NCBI GenBank assembly: GCA_008477525.1
Contig: SPDT01000001.1
Coordinates: forward strand, 1 to 64,000
Direction of reading: 5' to 3'
From: Hypomyces perniciosus
Lineage: Eukaryota > Ascomycota > Sordariomycetes > Hypocreales > Hypocreaceae
Length of the DNA stretch: 64,000 nt
Below the pieces are notes generated by a model that ran no database searches, was not told the DNA's origin, and was given only the letters and a program-made list of their open reading frames with translations. Positions 57,578 to 64,000 of this stretch are shown piece by piece. Both the position numbers and the translations under genes were made by a program. Position 1 is the stretch's first letter; the number at the start of each line of letters is the position of its first letter.

Positions 57578-58068
57578 ATGTGTGAAAATACTAGTCTCTT
57601 TGCACGTTCTGCGACCGAATGCTTCGCAGACGCAAACTGGCTTGAGAAGTATCTAGTCCAACGTGGTGGCTGCGCTAAGCCACCGATATACCTGCGCCAA
57701 AGATTTCGTGGCCCGATAACCCAGTGGATCCTGTAGCTCCAGTTTATGAGGCTTTGCAGGTCGAGAAAGGTCTTCTGGAAGACCTGCTACGATTGTGCCG
57801 AACCGCTGACCAGAACGGGGATAACGCCCTTCAGGACATTGTCGAAACTCGCTTATTGGGCAAGGAAACTCGACATGTCAAGGATATGGGGGATCTTCTG
57901 CAGCAATGTGTTCGGGCTAGTAAGCAATTGGGACTTGGTTTGTATCAGCTCGACAAGGAGCTCAGAAACACCAATGGAGTTACTCCTTGGGGTCTTCTGA
58001 ACGATCCTGATGCCTCGGACAAGCATTTGCAGAAGACTACTGAGGATCTGTATAAGCTTGCTGTGTGA
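57578..58068 (+). pseudogene. Ferritin-like protein, frameshifted
   Basis: An ATG at 57,578 gives MCENTSLFARSATECFADAN and WLEKYLVQRGGCAKP. One base out of frame the sequence continues IPAPKISWPDNPVDPVAPV, YEALQVEKGLLEDLLRLC, NALQDIVETRLLGKETRHVK, DMGDLLQQC and LGLYQLDKEL, ending at 58,068. The order LEKYL.QRGG, ALxxEKxxxxxL, DxxLQDxxExxxLxxExxHxKxxGD is the ferritin four-helix signature from the A/B connection through helix D. The first helices with the initial ferroxidase ligands are not found upstream, and a TGACAG just before the ATG could be an intron acceptor. Ferritin-like proteins store or detoxify iron. The frameshift is near 57,690. Confidence 0.65.
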
Positions 58069-58619
58069 GCTAAAAGATGATTACCTTGGCGGTATGAGAT
58101 TTTGGTTGTCCCCATAGGGCATTGATGGATGTGTCTGGATCCATGCATGTAGTTACATGGGAAATGCAGAGAGTACCGACCAGACCAGTTACGGATCTGG
58201 GTTTCAGGTAAAAATTAAATATTTTACTCCTCTTGTGAATTTTAAAACTATATCATCGCACTGTTATTGCGGATCTGGGACATGATGTAAAACTCTATAC
58301 CTATAATCATTTGCATTCATAGATATATCGAGATGTGTTGGGATAGTGAAGCGTCTATCAACTCTTCTACAATGATTATAATATTGAATGTACTTGTATC
58401 GAGTATCTTGCCCCTGTTGGGCAATATTTGATGTCATCTTCAGACTTCCGGGGGCCTTCTAAGCAAGCACTGGTAACTCGGCTTGAGTGGCCTTCAAGAC
58501 AACCTCTTTGATAGAAACAATATGGTTGGAAAGCTCAGTGGCCACCTCATGGTTTGATAAGACGGAGCCGTAAGGCCTCAGTACACAAATCCTCCAACAG
58601 GTCGTCAATGCCGTCGGCC

Positions 58620-59290
58620 TGAATAATGCAATCTCCTAGCCACAGTTGAAGGATATCTCGGTAGTTCAGGTTCCAGCCCTCAGCTTTATCCCTGGCTCTG
58701 ATAATGTCCAGTCCCTTCGCAAAGCTGGCCAGAAAGCAGCAGTATGTCGCTCTTGGAGAGCGGCTTTGTGTGAGGTTGTGTCGATTCTCTTTGGTGGTGT
58801 GGCACCTCCTAGGGCTGCATCCTTGATGGATGCCCTCCTAGCCGCATCGGCAGATGCACAGCAGACATGGTGAGCGCTGACAATTGCTGGCGCAGGAATA
58901 TGCAGAGCATGGCTTCCTCGCATGTCCATGTTCCGGTCCCTTCAGACACCTCGACGTCTTGCACAACCTCGTCCTGCATGCGATCAAGAAAATCTTCGTA
59001 ATTGTCATCTTCTTACTCATGATGTCGGTGGCGATGGAGACAAGGAATCAGTCCAAGAGCGAAAGATATCGCCGCTGTTGGCGTACGACAGCCCAAGTCC
59101 CTGCACAAGAATGAACCAAACCTCCGCAAGGACCGACATCATGCCCTACTCGATGTCGTCTGGCTCGAGCTCACGTTGTCGGCGCTCGGTGTTGTTGAGG
59201 CGCTCGTTGGCACAGTCGGTGGTTATATCGCCTCGCTCGAGGTGCGGCCACAAATCCGTAACAGTTTGGTCACCGACGGGCCATGAGGAG
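58620..59290 (+). pseudogene. Unassigned gene debris
   Basis: The plus strand has gene-like pieces in different frames: MDALLAASADAQQTW near 58,830 and ALLDVVWLELTLSALGVVEA then LVGTVGGYIASLEVRPQ near 59,140-59,250. The composition is alpha-helical and coding-like, but I recognise no family. Confidence 0.35.
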
Positions 59291-60525
59291 TGGATAATAT
59301 GAATACACCAGGCTTGCTTTGGCTATCTAGCTCCATAATCTTATCTCCGAGTCTAATCGTTTCTGCGTCTTGCGACAATTGCTTCTTGGTTGTTCATCTG
59401 CATGCAGTATGTTGGTGCTGTTGGATGTCTAAAGCCTGCCTTGTTTATCACTGACTAGGATTGAGGTATATACTTGTTAAGCCTGTTCGGCAAGCAAAAG
59501 TGACATCCCAGATCCCATACTTCCAGTCCCTACCATACCGACCTACAATGTCGTAAGCATTGATTCTAGAAATGACATGTATTCGAATATGCTTACTTTC
59601 GTAAACAGAGTTCGGAATTCCCTCCGCTGGCATGATATATAGTTATCAGATGAACAGCTTGTGCATGATTATTGCCAGATCTTGAGTGTCAAAACTGAAT
59701 GGCACAAGACGACGTTTTCCGGGACGAACAAAACCATGACTCGAATACTCTAGAAACTGACTGCGATTACATTTCTTCCAAGTTCATAGTGACGGTCGGC
59801 AACCAACCAGCTAAGAAATTGGCTTTGGATGAAAGCCACATACTGACAAGAATTCCCATGACTCTTTTGACAGAGACTCGTCATTCATGACGTTAAAGCA
59901 GATATCAATAACGACAAGATGAGCTAACATTGGAACGGGATGTATTAGAAATCTTTTTTACACGGCCAAGTTGTCGCCTGAGCTATAAGATCGGGAGTGC
60001 CACTTCTTTCGTCATACTCTCGTCATATTGGCTGAACCAGATCTTGAGATGATATCGTCTCCATCGAGTAGACTACGTGGTGATGATGCGAAGAGGTGAA
60101 CGGGGGAGTGAAAGTAAATTGACATCAGAACTCGATGCTTATAGCTTGTGAAAGATGTCTGAGCCGATCAGCTGCGAATGGATATAGTTAAACGATCGGA
60201 CAGAAGGCGGCCAACTAAAGTCACCGTTAGAAGTTCGACGATTTTAAAGGTGGATTCAAGTACATTCAACAAACGGCAATACGATTCAAAACTCTAAAGA
60301 ATTGGAATTGGAAATTTGGATAGCGATTGACTAATTTGAAGACATTTACCAGGAACAAGAGCGTCATCTGCCCCTTATGCAACTTCTTGAGGGTCATAGA
60401 TCGTCCGGAAAAGCACGGACTCCGTGCACAGTCAGTTGGACGATGACATACACGGCACCTATGTTACCTTCTTAGCCCAGCCAAGTGACACGCTCGTCAC
60501 CGATTATCTCATCTTGACTGAGTCC
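59291..60525. other. Intergenic 3' of catalase, no gene recognised
   Basis: A plus-strand frame at 59,699-59,890 (MAQDDVFRDEQNHDSN) is acidic with no domain. Nothing else is supported. Confidence 0.4.
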
Positions 60526-62663
60526 TCAAACATTGTAGATCGGTGCCGAAGGCACATAGCCAGTCAGTTTTTCCCCAGTTGAAGGCATGAACTTCTTCTC
60601 CTTGTACCACGACTGAGCTGTCTTTGCGAGTTCCACTACTTCATCTAGGCCAAACTGTGGTTCAGTCAGAAGATCGAATACTCCCTTAGCGTAATCCGGC
60701 GAGATATTCTGTAATTGTGCCAGGTACTTCTTCTGCGGAAACTGTCAGTATAGCCTCCTTCTTCACGATTGGGACAAAAGCCATGGCCTACCTGAATCTC
60801 CGGATACTTGACGAGACTGAGATACTTTGCCGTGTTTTTGCAGGTATTTTGCCGTTGTTGCGAGTTCATGACCCTGGTCCATAGCTCTGTCGCTTGATCA
60901 TACTCGTTCTTCCGGCCCTCATGCCAGTAGTGGCTCTTCCTGCTGACAATGTTGTCGCTCACTGCATACGGAGCCTCCGCCACATCTGGACGGAACTTGT
61001 GGGCAAAGCTGTTAGGGGCATACTGCTTGTTACCAGCGTGGTTGGCATCGACTCTCATTGGGCCGTCAAAATTCAGTGACGAGTAGGACTTGGCCATGAA
61101 AGGGCAGTTGACTGGGATTTGGTGCAAATTGATGCCAATGCGATGGTACTGGGCGTCGCGGTAGAAGAACATGCGGAACTGTAGAAGAGGGTCCGGCGAG
61201 TCCTCGATGCCGGGAACCATGCTTCCGGGCGAGAAAGCGGCTTGCTCTACGTCTCGATGAAAGTTTTCTGGGTTCTTGTTGAGAACCAGCCGACCGAATT
61301 CACGTAGGGGGAACTGCTTCCGTGGCCAAATCTTGGTGACATCGAAAGGGTCGAATTCGAGCTTCTCAGGATCTGTCTGCTCGGGCTGCATGACCTGCAC
61401 GTAGGCAGTCCATTCGATCTCCTCTCCACGTTCAATGGCATCCCAAAGGTCTCGCTTTGAATAATCAGGGTCCTTTCCACAGAGAAGAACAGCTTCCTCA
61501 TCCGTAAACTGCTTCTGCCCGTGCTTAGCAAGGAAATGATACTTGATATAGACAAAGGAGTCATCCTTGTTCACCCATTTAAAGGTATGGCATCCGTACC
61601 CGTGATTAAAGCGCCACCCTCGAGGGGTCCCATGATCACTAAAGAACATGAGCCCCGCATGGTTCGCTTCGGGAGTGTTGGCGAGAAGGTCGAACAGTGC
61701 ATCAAAGTCTAGCAAGAAATTCTTTGGATTGCGATACTGTGACCGAATAACATCAGGGCCCTGAATTGGGTCGCGGCAGAAGAACACCGGCTGTTTCTGT
61801 CAGAAACCTCAGGTTAAAACATATTGAATCAGATTGACTTACAAAGTTCAAGCCCACAATATCATAGTTGCCTTCCATAGTGTAAAACTTGATAGCGAAT
61901 CCTCGTGGATTGCGAGCCTCGTCAGGGAATTCTCTACCCAGGGTCACGGTTGAGAATCGCATAAACACAGGCGTCTTCTCCCCCACACTAGACAAGAAAT
62001 TGGCTGTCTAAAACATCATCAGTCTTATAAGCACGTTCGATCTCTGGCATTGGGTCGACTAGGCGAGCGAAGTGCACCCTTTTTGCAGACTTACAGTAAG
62101 CTCGGTAACGTCCTGCGTACATTCGAAGTAGCCAAAGACTCCAGATCCACAAGCATGTACCATGCCTAGATACCAAAACGTCAGTCAAACTACTGGTTGG
62201 AGCTGTGAGGAATGGTTGACCCACGTTCTAAGTTCTTGGATCGATTGAAATGTTGTTGCTTCCTTGTCCAACGTTAATCGCATGACTTGAAACTGAACAC
62301 TGAATTATTCACATACTGGAAGAGAAATACATCGCTGGTGACCGGGATGCCACCGACTGTTTTGCTATGTGCCCTGCACATATGTCTGTCAATCGGGTGA
62401 TGCTCATTGGGCCAACCCACCACTCACGGATCAGGAAATGGGATGCCTTCATTGTTAGTGAAGTAAGCCCCATCATCTTCTCGTTTGCCACTAGATACAG
62501 CACCAGAGACTTTAGCGATAATGTCCGCAGGTCCTTCATTTGCGCTTTGCATGTGGCTCATGCGAGGTGGGCGGCGCTCGCCCTTGATCTCTGCGCTGAT
62601 GGCCGCAGCTGTCGCCTTCAGCGGATGCTTGCGAGGGTCGAGTTGGTTAGTGTTGTCGCTCAT
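60526..62663 (-). CDS. Catalase, about 590 aa, intact seven-exon gene
   Basis: Haem catalase breaks hydrogen peroxide into water and oxygen. Exons on the minus strand are 62,663-62,428, 62,373-62,317, 62,262-62,225, 62,165-62,095, 62,007-61,843, 61,790-60,792 and 60,732-60,526. All six introns are GT-AG and the total is divisible by three. (Exon 6 could start at 61,796, adding Lys-Gln.) Motifs: [32 protein letters not shown], the distal His in [77 protein letters not shown], and the proximal haem Tyr motif [14 protein letters not shown]. The usual Arg/Lys after His-Ala is Cys here. The start [20 protein letters not shown] has no signal peptide, so it is probably cytosolic. The size lies between small-subunit and large-subunit catalases. 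It is divergent to the NmrA-like gene. Confidence 0.93.
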
Positions 62664-63420
62664 CTTGACTATCACCTATGATACACTCTTGGGATAAGAA
62701 TATCTCGAAACAGTTTGAGGTTCTTGGGCTTGTGTAAGAAACTCAGTGTTGCAGCAGCGTTCACTGTCTGCTTATAATAGTGTCAATGCTGCACACGATC
62801 CATCTTGACATGTGATTCATGATCTGCAACATACAGTATACACTGTAATCTTTCTATCATCAACATTTGATGACCTGTTGTGGCTGTTCGTCTACATGAT
62901 GACGCCGTAACAATTACGTTCTCTATATCTGCGAACTTGCTAAGGTTGACGAATCTGCGGCCCATACTGATAACTGCCGAAATCTTTCGGTGATGCTCAC
63001 TCAGGGCACATTGATACATATAAAAGTGTAATGTCTCTTTGGGAAACTTGTGTTCCTGTCTCCGCGAGCGGATACACTGCGGTCCATCGTCGGCTGATGG
63101 CATCGTGGATCTTGGCTGGCAAGCTATACGAGGTGCACCCAGACCTTTTTCTCACCGTCCCTCACAAACAACACGTCTTTTCGATGACGACAGAGCTTCA
63201 TGCCGCCACCGTCTGGTTTTACGGGTAAACGGCGCATAGAAAATCCCATGCGTCTCATATTTAAGTTCGTCGACATCGTAGATATCAGACTGACGTAAAG
63301 TCGTGCTAATTCAACGTGAAGGGGTAACATACTTGGATCTTTCAACTATCTTCAATAAATCCCAATTTAGCCGCGTTAAGCATATTTGGCCCCCTCGGCT
63401 CCCTCGGCTCAGTCTTACAT
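62664..63420. other. Divergent intergenic region between catalase and NmrA-like gene
   Basis: About 750 bp holding the likely promoters for both. Short frames on both strands have no domain. No specific binding site can be defended by eye. Confidence 0.4.
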
Positions 63421-64000
63421 CATCTGCCGCGAAACTGTCCCGACATGTTTGCATCACGGCCGTGGACGGTCAAACGGGGTTTCTCGTCGCCGAGCTTCTC
63501 CTGAAGGAGGGCAAATTCTCTCGGCGGATGACTAGCCTCACCGGCCTGACCATGAACTCGTTGTCTCCCAAGGCTGAAGAACTTGGAAGAGCTCGGCGCA
63601 AATAACGTTCTCCATGAACAGGGTCGGCCCTCAAGAAGATTGGGTGCGATACTATCTGGCTCATTCCTCCTGCTCATCGCGAAAAGTTCGACATCACCCT
63701 TGAACTTGCAAATACGGCAAAGAAGGCTGGAGTGTCCAACATAATGCTCCTCATCTCGGCTGGCTGTAACTATGCCGATCCAGTGAAACAGCCACGTCTG
63801 AGGGAGTTCATCAACATAGAGAGCCTGGTTTTGGCAAGCAAAGGTGAATCAGATACGCCACTTGGCCATTCGCCCTGCGTCATTCGGTACATTCTATTCT
63901 CTTGGCATGCGTGCTATTAGTCTCAAGTAGATGCTAAGGTCTTCAGCGCTGGCTTCTATGCAGAAAATCTGCTGCTCTATTCAAGCAAAGGCTGGGGGCA
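63421..64000 (+). pseudogene. NmrA-like NAD(P)-binding protein, frameshifted and cut by the window end
   Basis: NmrA-like proteins are atypical SDRs that act as redox sensors or reductases. The frame reads HVCITAVDGQTGFLVAELLL (GxxGF nucleotide loop), AEELG, then the sequence shifts frame (LGANNVLHEQGRP) and back within about 60 bp. The rest is well kept: KKIGCDTIWLIPPAHREKF, LELANTAKKAGVSNIMLLIS, AGCNYADPVKQPRLREFIN, SDTPLGHSPCVIR. An intron at 63,887-63,946 (GTACAT...CTTCAG) leads into AGFYAENLLLYSSK. No in-frame ATG precedes the nucleotide loop. The two nearby frameshifts and missing start make it a probable pseudogene; the 3' end lies outside the window. Confidence 0.75.

Overview
This is a gene-poor, repeat-rich stretch of a filamentous ascomycete genome, most likely Eurotiales (Aspergillus/Penicillium type). 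The signs are spliceosomal introns of about 46-87 bp with GTAAGT/GTATGT-like donors, fungal-only protein families (DUF6606/DUF3638/DUF3645, BAH-domain regulators, fungal transcription-factor domain, PD-(D/E)XK nuclease-like), and Tad1-type LINE remains. No rRNA, tRNA or CRISPR was seen. All family assignments rest on motif recognition by eye.

Layout. 0-13 kb: non-coding DNA and one LTR-like repeat, then a 9.8-kb decayed copy of one giant (about 3,200-codon) DUF6606-DUF3638-DUF3645 gene on the minus strand (3,065-12,877). 13-20 kb: dispersed repeats, a duplicated uncharacterised fragment, and a broken GH18 chitinase. 21-27 kb: an intact 567-aa gene of unknown function, a 5'-truncated LINE, and an intact 205-aa orphan ORF. 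28-33 kb: a BAH-domain pseudogene, the second copy of the 16-kb fragment, and a PD-(D/E)XK nuclease pseudogene directly behind copy A of an unusual repeat carrying an array of short palindromes. 34-43 kb: an intact conserved 191-aa fungal protein, an F-box/WD-like relic fused to a transcription-factor relic, LINE RNase H, an intact short-chain dehydrogenase, and a hemerythrin relic. 44-54 kb: three more copies of the palindrome-array repeat (one G-to-A mutated in a RIP-like way with a nested insertion, two forming an inverted pair), LINE and pogo-like fragments, and a nearly perfect 102-bp inverted duplication. 55-64 kb: hemerythrin, ferritin-like remnant, intact catalase, and an NmrA-like gene running off the window.

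How the genes fit together. Most genes are broken. The clearly complete ones are the SDR, the catalase, the 191-aa protein and two orphans. Catalase, hemerythrin, ferritin-like and NmrA-like genes lie within 9 kb and suggest an oxidative-stress or iron-handling neighbourhood now being eroded. The hemerythrin keeps its reading frame but its only intron begins with GG instead of GT. The repeats show at least two layers: old LTR- and LINE-derived debris, and a younger palindrome-array element, one copy of which has a 13-bp target-site duplication.
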